A stretch of 64,000 nt of DNA from Actinostola sp. cb2023 (taxonomy: Eukaryota; Cnidaria; Anthozoa; Actiniaria; Actinostolidae). The DNA is taken from assembly GCA_033675265.1 (NCBI GenBank), contig JAUJYZ010000245.1, forward strand, positions 340,001 through 404,000, given 5' to 3'. The translations under genes were made by a program, and so were the position numbers. The first letter of the stretch is position 1. Each line of letters begins with the position of its first letter. Below are positions 47,601-58,600 of the stretch, in pieces. The notes below the pieces were generated by a model. That model saw only the letters and a program-made list of their open reading frames with translations, was not told the origin of the DNA and ran no database searches.

Positions 47601-50600
47601 CGATAAAATGAGTATGACTTGATTATGATGTTGTTGTTATTGGTGGTGGCTATGTGGTGATGAATATGATGGTAATGAGTATGATGGTGACGGTGATAAT
47701 GAGGATGATGAACGATAAAATGAGTATGACTTGATTATGATGTTGTTGTTGTTGGTGGTGGTTATGTGGTGATGAATATGATGGTAATGATTATGTTGGT
47801 GGTGGTGATTGTGGTGGTAATACTGTGTACCTGTATATTCGTGTCTGTCGCGATGGCCTACAACTCCACAGAATGCCCTTCCTGTAGTCAATCCAATGGC
47901 TTCATGCCTGAACAATGACAAACATGCTATTAAAATCAGTGATCCATGATTGCAATGCAAATTTCATTACCTATCACATACTGCGATACTTTCTAGTCAG
48001 CGGATATCTTCATATATACTCACGTGATCTCCATAACCGTGTGTAAAGTTTCAATGATTCGATGACCTGCCTTCAGAGCGCGCGTCTGATCGTCTTCGTG
48101 TTTCTCGCCTGGTAACCCGAAAACCGCGAGGAAAGTGCAACCCTGAAGTCCAAAAACTCATAAAATCAGGATCGATAATGCTTTTGTACACTAAATATTT
48201 AAGCGCGCGGTAGAACGGTGTAGATAGACTGCTTTGAACAGCTAAGTGCGCATGCAGTTGGCAATGAAGCCTGGTCCTCACTAGCGACATAAGCACAAGC
48301 ACAAGCAACATACGCAGACTCAGTAATGCATTGCTCATTAAGGGTGCTTGTCTTTTGTCACAACTATTTCATAAATGGTGTCCTGAGTCTGTGTCTACTG
48401 TTGCTTGTGCTTATGTCGGTAGTGAGGAGCAGGCTTGACTGTGCTATACATGCATCTTAATTTGTAGTTTCTGAGTTGTTATATACCTTATCAAAGGAGA
48501 ACACTTTGTTTAGGTTTCCTAAAAGTAATGAAGGTAATTGAGTAAACTGTAGTGATATCAAAATGAAATGAAGATCATCATAACACACCTCGAAGCCTTC
48601 GAACATTCTCGTAGATGATCTCGAAGGCTTGCTGCAGCGCCCACGAGCTGAGGTCACCCTTCTTGGGTAAAACCATGTTGATGAATAGAACCGACACCTG
48701 ACGCATCTCCGATAACCACTGCAGGTCCTGACCGTGATCGATCTGTAAATCATAGAACAGAAAAGATTGGTTCATATGCATAGATCGCGCAACAAAGGAG
48801 CAATGTTTTTGATTGTATTCCCCAAAAGAGGCCATTTGAGAAAGTCTTTGTTCGTAAAGTACAGCAGAAAATGTATTCTTCATATAACTCAGATTCTCAT
48901 AACCAAGAGGTTTAGGTCACAGTCGCTCCTTCCTTGCTTCCAGGTAATCTAGCAGCGACCAGGACCCACCGCGGGTGGAGCTTACCTTAGAAAGAACGGG
49001 TTTGGAGACGTAAGCGCGCAAATCCTCAATTTCTTGGTCATTCAGAAGATTATACACATCAGTGCGATGATCTGATAAGAAATTACTATTTATACATCAA
49101 AAATGATTGATTCCGTAATCTACAGTAAAGGTGCGGACACACGGTGAAACATTGCGTGCAATATTGCTGGCAATTTTGTTGCAGCTTGTGTCCACCCATG
49201 AAACTGATTGCTCGCAATGAGCTTGTGTCACCTGTCACGTGACTTTTTAAATTTTCACCGAAGGCAAGCGAAAATACCATAACTGGAAAGAGCATACTAA
49301 AGTTAGTAAAAGTGGAAAGTTTGAAAGGAAGTAAGTAAATAAGGCAATAGTTACAGGCATTCAAACTTTGCCTTTTTTGTATGGAAATGTATGTTGGCCC
49401 TCCAAGCGAAAAACCCATACAAATCCTTGTCAAAGCGTGAAACTTTGAAAGCCTTTAACTTTTGTCTTATTTGCTTGATTCTTTTGAAATTTTCAACTTT
49501 TACTAATTTTAGTATGCTCTTTCAAGTTATGATATTTTCGTTTGCCTTAATTCGGTGAAATTTTCAAAAGTCACGTGACAGGTGACACAAGCCCATTGAC
49601 ATTTTTACCGATACGGCGGCCATTTTGGATTCTATTGTTTTGGCTAAAACATTATGGGATGCTCAGGGTGCAAATGACCCAAAAAACTGTACAGTACGAC
49701 AGTGTGGAGTCGCGCTAATATAATATTTTTCTATTTCACTCTAACCATAGTGTTGTATGACTTACTATCTACATGTGTTGTGTATTGTTGTATAATTTTG
49801 TACAAATTCATTGCTTTAAGGGTGGACTAACATATTTATTTCGACTGTTGCTAAGGAAAATTTGAAACCTCAAAAAAATCGTAAAATTCAAAGAGAAGAG
49901 AAGGGACTTATAGTAAGTGATTGTAAGGGAGAAAGCTTTGTCAGAGCATGACGTCACCAAATTACGTCACAATGACGTCATCAAAACAGAAAACGCTCTT
50001 TTTTTCCAAGGATTTATAAGATACTGTAAATCTATGATTATACACTTGTTCTACAACACAAGGAGCAGACAACTGAGCATGGATTTGGTATTTAAATGAA
50101 AAATAATTTTTTTATGGACGTTTTTCGAGCTGTTTTTAAGGATTTAAAAATTCCATAACTTGTCATATTGTCTTCAGTTTTTAAAAAGCATGCTCAGCAA
50201 TGTTGACTAGGTCGTTGTTGATATTCTAGGTTAGAAAAAAATAACCCTCAGTGAACGTGCTCGAAAATTTTGAAGGTTTTTGAAAACGAGAATCTGCGCA
50301 TGCGCAGTGAAGTCTTGTTAAATTTACCGTTCTTTTTCAGCATTGAATTGATGGATTTCGGAAAAGAATCCTACGAAAATGTTTAGACAGTTCTCTATTC
50401 TGTCATTTGGCATAAAAATTATTATGCAGCAAAGACGTTTCGATTTTCCTGTTGTACCCAAGCAGGAGATGCGCGAATTGTATGACTTTCAATTCATAAA
50501 TTGTATGCTTGCTCATTTCTGCTAAAACGAAATTTAAAACCCCTAGAGAGAAGTAGGATGTTTAACAAGGCTATAAAATATCAAAATTTCAGAAAAAAAT

Positions 50601-53600
50601 CCTCAACAAAGCTAAAGAATTGAAGACATGTAAAACCCCATAGCAACGCGGTTGCATAGTAACGAAATATGTTAGTCCACCCTTAAATTAATTAGGTTTT
50701 CGTAGTTTTTCAGGGTCAAATGGTTACTAGCTTGCACCCTGGGCATCCCATAATTCAAGATGGCCGCCGTATCGGTAAAAAGATCTATTGACTAGCGCGC
50801 GCTAATACGACGTAATTTGTTGCTCGCAATGTTGCGTTGCAGAAGTAGGGCTCGATTCTACTTCTGCAACATTGCGCGCAACATGTTGCAGAGGTGGACA
50901 CACGCTGCAACAATACATGTTGCAGGGAATGTTGCACGAAATGTTGCACCGTGTGTCCGCACCTTATGAAAAAGATAATGGCTTGTACATTTTCCCACAA
51001 TCCTTTGCGCGCCAGAATCACTACACCTTGTTAAAGCATCGCAAAGGGATTTGAAAACATCAAAATTCGTATTTTGCTGTACAATGGATATCGTTTAGTT
51101 GCTAAATATGGAATTATGACGTCACTAACCCGGATTGTGAATACTTCCAGTGCGCATCAATTTCCCAGTTATACCGCAGGCTTCCTTAGCAGCGGGCTCA
51201 TTTTCTTTATTCTTCCTTCGCTTGTAAATTCGTGGTAGCTTTAGAGTTGGGTGATGCTTTGTAAAGTGACGACCCACATGTGGACCAAAGATTCTTTTAC
51301 CGACGGGTGGTATTGCTAGAACTACGCTTTTGGTCGACAGCATACCAGCCATGGACATCAGAAGAACCCCAGTTCGTGTGGGATCTTCTTCGCCAGTCTG
51401 GATCTCTTGTTCACGGATTCCATTCACCTAGTAGGACGAAAAAGAGTTGATTTATTAATAACTATAAGTGTGCTCACAGAGATATATAGGGACCGATATT
51501 ACTTGGGCTGCGTCCAGTGAAAAACTTTCATAGATTTAGAGAAAGTTTGCATTGTTTTGGTTTCAGCAATTTTAGCGGTAAGTTTTCGATATTCTCCTCG
51601 TCATGCTCTTTTGTTTTGTTGTTCACTCGACCAAAGAGTATTTCCAGCCGCCATTTTACCCAGATATGATTCTGTCACTTAGTCCTGGGTTCCCGGCAAG
51701 ATATGATTCTGTCACTTAGTCGGCAAGCAGTCGGGTCTTTTTGTAGTGCATGCGCAATATATCTATTGCTGGAAATATAATTGAAATCACGTGTCCACAA
51801 CTTCAATTGTTGTGACCAAACTTATATACTTTCGATCAGTTCTACTTGTGCAATATTGCGCACAACAAAGTGATCATGAAGAGGTATAGACACGCATAAC
51901 GTGTGCCATTGCTGCTGATATAGCGTGCAATGTCGCATCGTGTGTCTACGCCTTTTAGATCGGGTAATAAAATCGTGCAACATCTTGCGCAACATTGTTG
52001 CGTTGCAAGTTGTACGTAAGAGAGCGTCGCCGTGTGCCTGCTCTCATTTAACAAAACGAACCTTAAAGTGATGTCCATCTTCCATTACTTCATAATGAAA
52101 AAGCGACTGTTCGCAGTTTGCCCATGCTAGTCGATCAAGAATTATAGATCCAGGAGTAGCCCACTTCTCCGCTCCATTGACGTCCTCTACTGCCGGCCCT
52201 GCCAGGTCAAACTGCTTGCTATCTGCTACGCCTACATATGTAATGTGCATTTTCCCGACAGAGATGGCAATCTTGACACGCAAGATCACTCCAACGTCGG
52301 TCATGTAGTTGTCACATTCCTCTTGTATAGCGAGGCTACATATGATGGCTTTGTTGACGAGGAGGATTAGGTCGGACGTTGAATCGTTGCATTTCCACAT
52401 TGCCAGCAATGCGTCACCTGGATTAACAGACAGAGAAACAACACGATTCAGTAGGAAAAGAAAGCAAGAGTAAGCGGAGTTGATGTTTATGGAATGGAGC
52501 GTCACTGGCCTCTTCGTAAACGCGCCAGAAGCCAGAACATCATTACAACAGGTAGAAAAAGCGCGACAAAGAAGTTAAAAAGATCAAAGAAGCTTGCGCG
52601 CATATGCGTAGTCGTTTATAACTAAAACCTTGAAGGGAACTAGATGTAGCTACTGTGCTTCCAAGGTTTCAGAGTTTCTGACATACCTGCAAACTTCAAT
52701 ACATCCCCTCCGTTGATTAGGATGTCTAGGACGAAATAAAGGTATATATACAGTTCATGAAGATTCACGTCAAGAACGAAGTTCCATTTTTTCTTTCCAA
52801 AACCATATTTTGTTACCTTCTACTATTTTTCCAATGTACGTGTTCAAAGTAGCTGTAAGTTTTTCCGTGCCACATGCAACATCAGTTGCCCCTAGGTTAG
52901 CGTACGTCTCGCAGAGTGAGGTAAAACCTGGAGAACAAGTGTGACACTAAATCAAACTTTTACGTGCTACCCTCGTTAAATAAAGTCTTTACCTTACCTT
53001 TACCTTACAAATTTTTATTTTTATTTTTTAACCTTTTATTTTTTTATTTTTTTATTTATTTTATTTTTTATTTTTTTATTTTTTACCTTTACCTTACTAA
53101 TTAAATTAGACACACGGTGCAACATTCCGCGCAATATTGCTGGCAACACTACAGTGTCTGTCCACCCCTGTACATATTAGAGAGTTTTAGCAAACACGAC
53201 GCGACGTGAGAACACGACGTTAGATGACGAATATATCACATTTGGCATTGCGTGACTACCGTGACAACGTCGCGACGTCAAGTTCACGACGCCATTTCAC
53301 TTGTTTTCACGTCCTCTTCATGACGTTGAGGACGCCAACGGTCGTTTTCACAGTTATTCGTCAGCGCGCGCGCCGTCCTCTTTCACGTCGCGTCGTGTTT
53401 GCTAAATCTCTCTATTGTTGTGAGCCAACTTATTGTTGAATTTGTTGTGAGCCAACTAACATTTAAGTTAAGTTTCCCCGATTAGTGTACCACTTGTGGT
53501 ATGCTAGAAGCTTTGACACGTTAATAAAGTTTATGTATGTATGTGTATGTACAGTCATTTGCAAAAATTCTGGCCGCTACGAAATATCAATATATCAATA

Positions 53601-55175
53601 TATCGGGTGCATTATGGGTAATTAAATAATCGAAAATTCCCCTTAAAGCGGGTTAACGCCAGCAAAGTTGGTAGAAATATTTAGTATAATGTTTATTTTA
53701 GTCTTACGTTTGTTGTTTGTAAATTTTGCTTCATTTAATAGTATTAGTGATGCACCCGATATATTGATATATTGATATATCGTGGCGGCCAGAATTTTTG
53801 CAAATGACTGTATGTATTTAGTACATACACTCAATTGCATTAAGGTTGTCCACCTCGGAAAAGCACATTTACACATTTGCACATTTATACATTTGCACAT
53901 TTGCACATTTGCACATTCGCAACATCACGTGTATATTTGTTTTGCGCAAGTGGAACCCAGAGTCAATAGATTCAGTAGCAGTATACTGCCATAAGAATGC
54001 CGCGGCCTTATACAGAAGATTTCAGGTGGATAGTTGTATTTCAGCGCTTGTAAAAGTGCAAATGTGTAAATGTGCAAATGTGTAAATGTGCTTTTCCGAG
54101 GTGGACAACCTTTCTGCAATTAGGTGTATACATGCATGCATTACAATGTGATCCTACTTCTGCAATATTGCGCGCAATGAGTTGTAAGGGTAGACACACG
54201 TTGAAATCGTGCATGTAGCCGGCAATATTGCGCGCAATGTTTCACCGTGTGTACTTGTCTGTACCTTGTCCTGTCATCAGTTATAAATTAACACTAAAAC
54301 TAGAGTATTTCTCACGCCCCACCGACCCAGGCTCACTTTCGAGCCTCCAATTGTAACTCGTGGATTACAAACGCCGGCGCGCGAGTTCTTTGTAGTTTGA
54401 CGCTTTTATCTTCCTACTGGCGTTACACCCACTTACCTGATATGTCAGCGAACATACAAACGCCCACTACATGCGTGACATTTGGCATGGCGTGACTGTG
54501 ATCACATTTGATAACCATATCAGGGACATGGGTAAGAAGTTGACGCAATGCACCAGCGTCACGTATTCCTGAATAATAAATAATTAGATATTTAGCACTT
54601 ATATTGTAAGACGAAGTAGATGTTAATTAAGATTTTAATTCCGTTTGAATATTTGATTTCCAAACGGCAAGTGCACGCGTTGAGGTTTCAGTTCTTCCGC
54701 GTTTTAGTCATTTACGAACAAGTTCTGGGATATTAAAATGTCCAGCTTTCCAACTATGGAAAATTCAACAACATTTTTCACTACGAATGAATGGTTCCCT
54801 TATCAGTAAGTAACGTTATGTATGATATAGTTGAAGTTCCGCACACGACTTTTTTTATTTTCTTCTGAGTCTTCAATCAGTAAATTATAGTACGTTTATC
54901 GTTTTGAAGCTGAAATTGAGAGTTATCGTTTTCAGAAAAGTGCAGCTGATTAGTTCTGAAAGTCAATTGCAAGCCAGGATATCAATATGGAAATAAATAC
55001 TCTGCGAAAACAAATATATTAAAAGGTAGCCCACAAACCAGTGATTGAGCTGAAACTGAAGTTTCTTTTTCTATTTTGACAGTCACTTGAGCTCAACTAG
55101 ATCACGAGAATCGTTGGCCTTTTCCGCACGTACTGACTACAAACCTGACTCTTCCTTGTGAATTGTAGTAGCCAT
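35149..55175 (-). CDS. ADCY10: Soluble adenylyl cyclase (ADCY10 type), 31 exons
   Basis: This is the bicarbonate- and calcium-responsive class III cyclase that makes cAMP in the cytosol, cilia, mitochondria or nucleus of animal cells. Thirty-one exons read on the minus strand have AG/GT (one GC) borders, and all phases fit. They total 5,667 nt, so 1,888 residues against about 1,610 in human. Order of domains: cyclase C1 (residues about 35-210), cyclase C2 (about 355-545), P-loop NTPase (about 570-770), a long linker, and a helical repeat (TPR-like) C-terminal half. Key residues of the metal site and the GGD.LKFAGDALL block are intact, so it should be active. The start (55145-55175, MATTIHKEES, good AnnATGG context) is the least certain exon; its donor is GTTTGT. 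Nearly every larger intron carries a different satellite or MITE. Exon groups are listed separately. Confidence 0.9.
36379..36760. repeat. GCAACATTGC-type MITE in sAC intron 28
   Basis: CAACATTGCCCGCAATAGTTGC and GCAATGTTGCACCGTGTATC bracket unique DNA. They belong to the family with ends GTGCGGACACACGGTGCAAC seen at 49128/50965, 51840-52040, 53103-53170 and 54150-54260. Confidence 0.55.
37247..37360. repeat. Hairpin with 45-bp arms in sAC intron 26
   Basis: Arm 37247-37291 (TCCACCATGTCATGTTACCC start) is inverted at 37316-37360 with one mismatch. The 24-bp spacer is itself partly palindromic (GTGAT..CTTCGAAG..ATCAC). Its right end runs directly into the 172-bp array. Confidence 0.9.
37361..38620. 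repeat. ~172-bp satellite in sAC intron 26
   Basis: About seven units; the word GATTACGGTGGCAG begins at 37427, 37600, 37772, 37944, 38118, 38291 and 38463. Units differ by few substitutions. ACATGGTGGAGGAGACCTC inside the unit resembles the hairpin arm at 37350, so the array probably grew from that element's edge. It ends 18 bp before exon 38638-38734. Confidence 0.92.
39640..40790. repeat. CCA/ACC trinucleotide-rich array in sAC intron 22
   Basis: Over 1 kb of ACCACCACT, ATCACCACTACA and CATCATCATC words with a higher-order unit of about 120 bp at 39700-40060. A palindromic insert interrupts it at 40082-40228. Poly-Val frames on the minus strand are by-products. Confidence 0.95.
40082..40228. 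mobile_element. Palindromic element inside the CCA array
   Basis: AGAGCAGATTTC, TATGACTGTGAAAAAC and GGCACGGTCACGGCACG are inverted as CGTGCCGTAAGTTTTTCACAG, TCATACGAAATC and TGCTCT. The array continues on both sides, so the insertion is younger than the array. Confidence 0.75.
41624..41670. repeat. Poly-G tract of about 45 bp in sAC intron 20
   Basis: An almost unbroken G run on the plus strand 50 bp upstream of sAC exon 21 in plus coordinates. Length is unreliable in assemblies. Confidence 0.9.
42305..42550. repeat. CGGGAAGTTA-containing inverted repeats
   Basis: GCGGGCCGTAACTTCCCGTACGGCCCGC is itself a hairpin. CGGGAAGTTATG and CATAACTTCCCATACGG lie 100-200 bp further on. It looks like a degenerate foldback in sAC intron 19. 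Confidence 0.5.
44695..45006. repeat. 20-bp minisatellite in sAC intron 17
   Basis: About 15 copies of TTATTTGGTAACTAAATTCC with single-base variants. It fills most of the 400-bp intron between exons 45030-45231 and 43542-44629 and stops about 25 bp from the donor. Confidence 0.95.
45030..46950 (-). other. ADCY10: sAC exons 13-17: P-loop NTPase module
   Basis: Exons 46910-46950, 46643-46811, 46085-46277, 45738-45824 and 45030-45231. GEAGIGKT is a Walker A motif (about residue 585). CLFAVDNAQFID is the Walker B-like strand; the human counterpart has Asp-Glu where this has Asp-Asn, so hydrolysis may differ. NTPase function in sAC is regulatory and poorly known. Confidence 0.85.
45358..45417. 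repeat. Hairpin of GGGCTTCCTGTGGT arms
   Basis: GGGCTTCCTGTGGT and ACCACAGGAAGCCC face each other over about 33 bp. The same core recurs at about ten places in the window. Confidence 0.75.
47225..47825. repeat. GAT/GGT-rich simple sequence in sAC intron 11
   Basis: Mixed GATGATG, GGTGGTGGT and TGAGTATGATGGTGA words, with a duplicated block of about 80 bp (47600-47690 resembling 47690-47790) sharing ATGATGTTGTTGTT. Confidence 0.85.
48270..48430. repeat. Inverted repeat of AAGCACAAGCA type in sAC intron 9
   Basis: ACTAGCGACATAAGCACAAG and TGCTTGTGCTTATGTCGGTAG are inverted ends, with GCAATGCATTGC-like and GACTCAG/CTGAGTC words inside. It is related to sequences near 23870-24460. Confidence 0.6.
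49128..50965. mobile_element. Nested inverted-repeat elements filling sAC intron 6
   Basis: Outer ends AAGGTGCGGACACACGGTG (49128) and its inverse (to 50965). Inside are an inverted pair 49221-49592 (TGTCACCTGTCACGTGACTT), another at 49602-49672 / 50733-50781 (TTTTACCGATACGGCGGCCA), and an innermost pair at 49816 / 50687 (TTAAGGGTGGACTAACATAT). The concentric order suggests successive insertions. Confidence 0.8.
51838..52040. repeat. GCAATATTGCGC-type MITE copy in sAC intron 5
   Basis: GCAATATTGCGCACAAC and CTTGCGCAACATTGTTGCG with GTGTGTCTACGCC place it in the GTGCGGACACACGG family; its ends are worn. Confidence 0.55.
53103..53170. repeat. Fragment of the GACACACGGTGCAAC family
   Basis: AGACACACGGTGCAACATTC and GCAATATTGCTGGCAAC match the ends of the 49128-50965 element. 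Confidence 0.55.
53552..53810. mobile_element. Tc1/mariner-like MITE with TA flanks in sAC intron 2
   Basis: CAGTCATTTGCAAAAATTCT to its exact inverse at 53791-53810, with TA on each side. Inverted similarity continues through GGCCGC and ATATCAATATATC. Interior non-coding, 259 bp. Confidence 0.85.
53843..54112. mobile_element. Foldback with 12-bp tandem repeats in its arms
   Basis: Outer AAGGTTGTCCACCTCGGAAAAG is inverted at 54092-54112. Next to it on the left run ACATTTGCACAT-type 12-mers (53868-53925), and on the right their inverse TGCAAATGTGTAA (54056-54095). Confidence 0.8.
54150..54262. repeat. GCAATATTGCGCGCAATG family copy
   Basis: Two inverted GCAATATTGCGCGCAATG words with GTAGACACACGTTG and TTTCACCGTGTGTAC link it to the same MITE family as 49128-50965. 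Confidence 0.6.
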
Positions 55176-55671
55176 TCTCTGTTATCCAAAAATAAATGAG
55201 CAGCTCATTTTGTTCAAGGAGAAAATAAACATCTTTTGGTCAAATAGTAAAATCTTGAGGCGTTTGAAGTGTTTTCTTCTTGCATCTTTTACGGTGATGT
55301 CTGGTGATGTCATAATGAATGGATGATTGCGCGTTTCGGTGCGCGCGCGGGACATTCAAAAATCAGCCTCGTTTTCATGATGAGTAAAACGAAATCCCCT
55401 CGTATTTGCTTCTGCTAAGTGATTTGATGGGAAAATGTCTAGTCCATACGATAATATTAGTTGCTTGGTCATTTTCCTAAACTCAAAAGCACAACACCAC
55501 ACATATCGGGAAAATCTGAAAAAGTATGAACCTCATCTGGTCTGCCCCACCGGCACCCCGTAAGGAGACAAATTTTCCATGTTGAGCCCGCGTTAGGTAC
55601 CGCTGGTTGTCGTCCATGTTTTGTCTTTTTGTCTGCTAATAAATTCAGCACCTGATTTCTTGTCCAAGGGG
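55176..55671. promoter_or_regulatory. Divergent promoter region of sAC and FH
   Basis: The proposed sAC start (minus) and the FH start (plus) are 496 bp apart and face away from each other. GCGCGTTTCGGTGCGCGCGCG near 55332 is the only CpG-rich cluster. No TATA box was seen; promoter use is inferred from position. Confidence 0.4.
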
Positions 55672-58600
55672 ATGGCTTACCGGCTGTGTGCATTTATAAA
55701 AAGCCCTACAACTCTTTCTCCATTAGTTAGACATCATCTTAACGCAAGCAGAAGTGCAATTAACCTTGTGCGAGTCATGGTAAGTTGCTTTTGTATTTGT
55801 GCTTGTAGTGATTAAAATCATTCAGTGGTTCAGCTGTCTTGTACTTTTTAGTTGTACGAACTTATTTGCCACATCACGATTCACGACACATGTACAAATT
55901 TGATTCTTGATCAATTTGATTGCTTAAACACATTAATATACCACCGTTTATTGCTTTGATTTATAACGCAATGTTGAGAATCTTGCGGCCATTTGTAAGC
56001 CTTCATAAACATCTTGGAGGATCAAGCTACAATCTCCTGCAATATAAACGAGACACCTATGATCCCTTCCCCTTCCACAATGTTGATCAGTGATGGTTTG
56101 TAATATCTGAGGGAATTTTGAACCCAAACATCAACTTTGGAACGGGGAGGGGGGGGTGAGACTTACGATTTCATGGTGGCACATTTTATTTTGCATGGGA
56201 TTGTCTCTAGACCTAGATATCAAGATAAACAAATGACGTAAAGTAGGTGTTGACGTGCGAACGGATTTAAACTGGAAGTCACGAGAAAGTTTGAACTTAC
56301 GAACATTATAACGCGTTCAAATATTTATGTAATGAACCAATAAAGCAAACAAATGATATATAAGCATTAGTATTACCTTTTGAATTACAACAACTCAACA
56401 AGAGCATTGAAAATAACGATCAGTAGAGGTATAAACAGAGGTATGGCCATTGACCCCAAGACAAGAGCTATGGTGTATTATTTATCCAAACTTCGAGGAC
56501 TTTCAATTCGAAAAGTGGCGAAAGAGTGTAACGTTTCTAGAGCAACTGTGTGGAGAATTCGTAATATGGATATGAACAGGGATAGATCTGTGAATACACG
56601 CCTTGAGACAAGAGGAAGACCAAGAAAATCACCGAAAACCCCACTCCACCCCTGAATGGGGTGTCCTATGACAATGAACGGATCACCCCCAACGGTACAC
56701 CATCTAAAACATGTAATATTACAGCTCTGCAGAATACGCTGGGTACACATTAAAGCCATAAGAAGTGAGCTCTGCACCATCATACCATGATGGACTTGAA
56801 GTTTAGTATTCTTGTGCAAAAGCGCAATATAACGAGCTCATTGTGCAACGGTGTACCGTTGACACTAAAAAAGAATATATAACATATTATATCTTATTTA
56901 TACGGTTCACCGTGGTGTATCGTCGTTTAATATCTTTATATTAAGATAAAATCACTGAAAAAGCCTTTCATCTTTATACTGACATATAAATGTCTCAATA
57001 TACTAGTATATTGAGTTTGTACACTACAAGCATAGTATATAATTCTGAGTTTAAAACATGGTGAACCGTCCCGGTGTACCGTTCACAGCACCGACGTCTG
57101 CGTTATATCCATGAATATATGACATTATGCTAATTCAATTTCAAAGAAAACGGATCGCAGCTAATTACATGGGCTTCAGTGAAGAATGAAATCCGCAAAA
57201 CAACGCGTACATGATGGGATACTGACTTGTTCATCCTGCGGGATTTGTGAAAAGAAATGAAATGCACGAAATCTTACTCTCATCATCTGTGTCTCAACAC
57301 GGTCAAACTGCACCCCCTCTCACAAAACTGAAGTGCTCATTCGCCGTGCAGAATATAGGCGAATCCTTCTCAAAGACAATGTCTTGAGCATAATGCGTCT
57401 TTGGAGCTGGAAAACGCACCATCTGTCCCTCGAGGAGCAATAGGAAATTGTGCCAAGGGATTTTTTACAAATTGTTGTGCAATGATTTTTTTTTGTTTTT
57501 TACAATAATTAATCATTATTTTTTTCTGATTTTTTCCGCATTGTATTATTAGCCCTTTTAATAAGTAAACATATCATACATACGCGTTACTGCTGCAATA
57601 TTTGTTCGAATTTTTTAGGATAATTAATATGACATTTTAAATGTGCATTTGCCGTTCGATATTGTGGTCTCTATCTCACACATTCATCCCTCCACACGCT
57701 GCATTCCAATCATTCCTGTTATAGACAATCTCCTGCAATATAAACGAGACACCTATGATCCCTTCCCCTTCCACAATGTTGATCAGTGATGGTTTGTAAT
57801 ATCTGAGGGAATTTTGAACCCAAACATCAACTTTGGAACGGGGGGGGGGGGGGGGTGAGACTTACGATTTCATGGTGGCACATTTTATTTTGCATGGGAT
57901 TGTAGCTTAAATTCTTAAATAAAAAAATAATTTAAAAAAAAAAAAAATTAGGCCCATTTTCTTGAAGCTATAAATCTTACAAGTTTTTGGGCTCTTTCTC
58001 AGTATATCACTATCCTGTAAAACCTTTGTTATTCAAATCAAGAACTCTTTGTAGAACGAGGCATACAACAATATGAACTATTGTTATTCAAATTTTCAGG
58101 AATTCAGGACGGTGATATACTGAGAAAGCCCCAGTTTTTGGACATAGCATTAAGCTTAATGATTATTTATTTACATACTGTAGATAAGTTATATGGTGAT
58201 TTGTCGCTTGGTAATTGTTAGTAATGTAGTTCGTATGGTTTCATCAAGCGTATAAAGACTCAGAAAAATACTGACTGGTATCCAGGAGGTCACGGGTTCA
58301 AATCCCATCTGGGCTCAGTATTTTTCTGAGTTTTTTTACGCTTGATGAAACCTTACGAACTACATTACTATACTTTAATCTTTAATCGGATACTTCTAAA
58401 AACAGCATAATTATACTAGAATTTTTAAATATACTGTAGATAGTTATAAATATATCTTTGGAATGTCTTTCAAAATGTTCTCATACTCTCCCTTTAGTCT
58501 ACACGTGTAGAGACTGATAGCTTTGGTGAGATTCAAGTCCCTTCTGATAAATACTATGGAGCACAAACAGCAAGGTCTAAAATTAACTTCCCCATTGGCG

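Larger units (their letters stand above)
47028..51427 (-). other. ADCY10: sAC exons 6-12: inter-cyclase linker and cyclase domain C2
   Basis: Exons 51130-51427, 48986-49071, 48589-48742, 48487-48518, 48024-48142, 47831-47907 and 47028-47217. Exon 6 is basic (RIYKRRKNKENE). RAYVSKPVLSK precedes C2. C2 shows MRQVSVLFINMV, CTFLAVFGLPGEKHEDD and FCGVVGHRDRHEYT|VIGRKVNMAARLM, the last spanning exons 11-12. All match the human order. Confidence 0.88.
52062..55175 (-). other. ADCY10: sAC exons 1-5: N-terminus and cyclase domain C1
   Basis: Exons 55145-55175, 54437-54568, 52817-52927, 52687-52725 and 52062-52417. VGVCMFADISGF carries the first metal-binding Asp. INGGDVLKFAGDALLAMW, split over exons 4 and 5, carries the Lys and second Asp that in human sAC contact adenine/bicarbonate and metal. 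VKIAISVGKMHITYVG ends the domain. The donor of exon 5 is AAG|GTTCGT, weak but phase-correct. Confidence 0.85.

Noticed and set aside
54732..54805. Plus-strand exon-like segment MSSFPTMENSTTFF... before GTAAGT
   Set aside because: Good donor but no acceptor or partner exon, no family match; opposite strand to sAC and out of place for FH.
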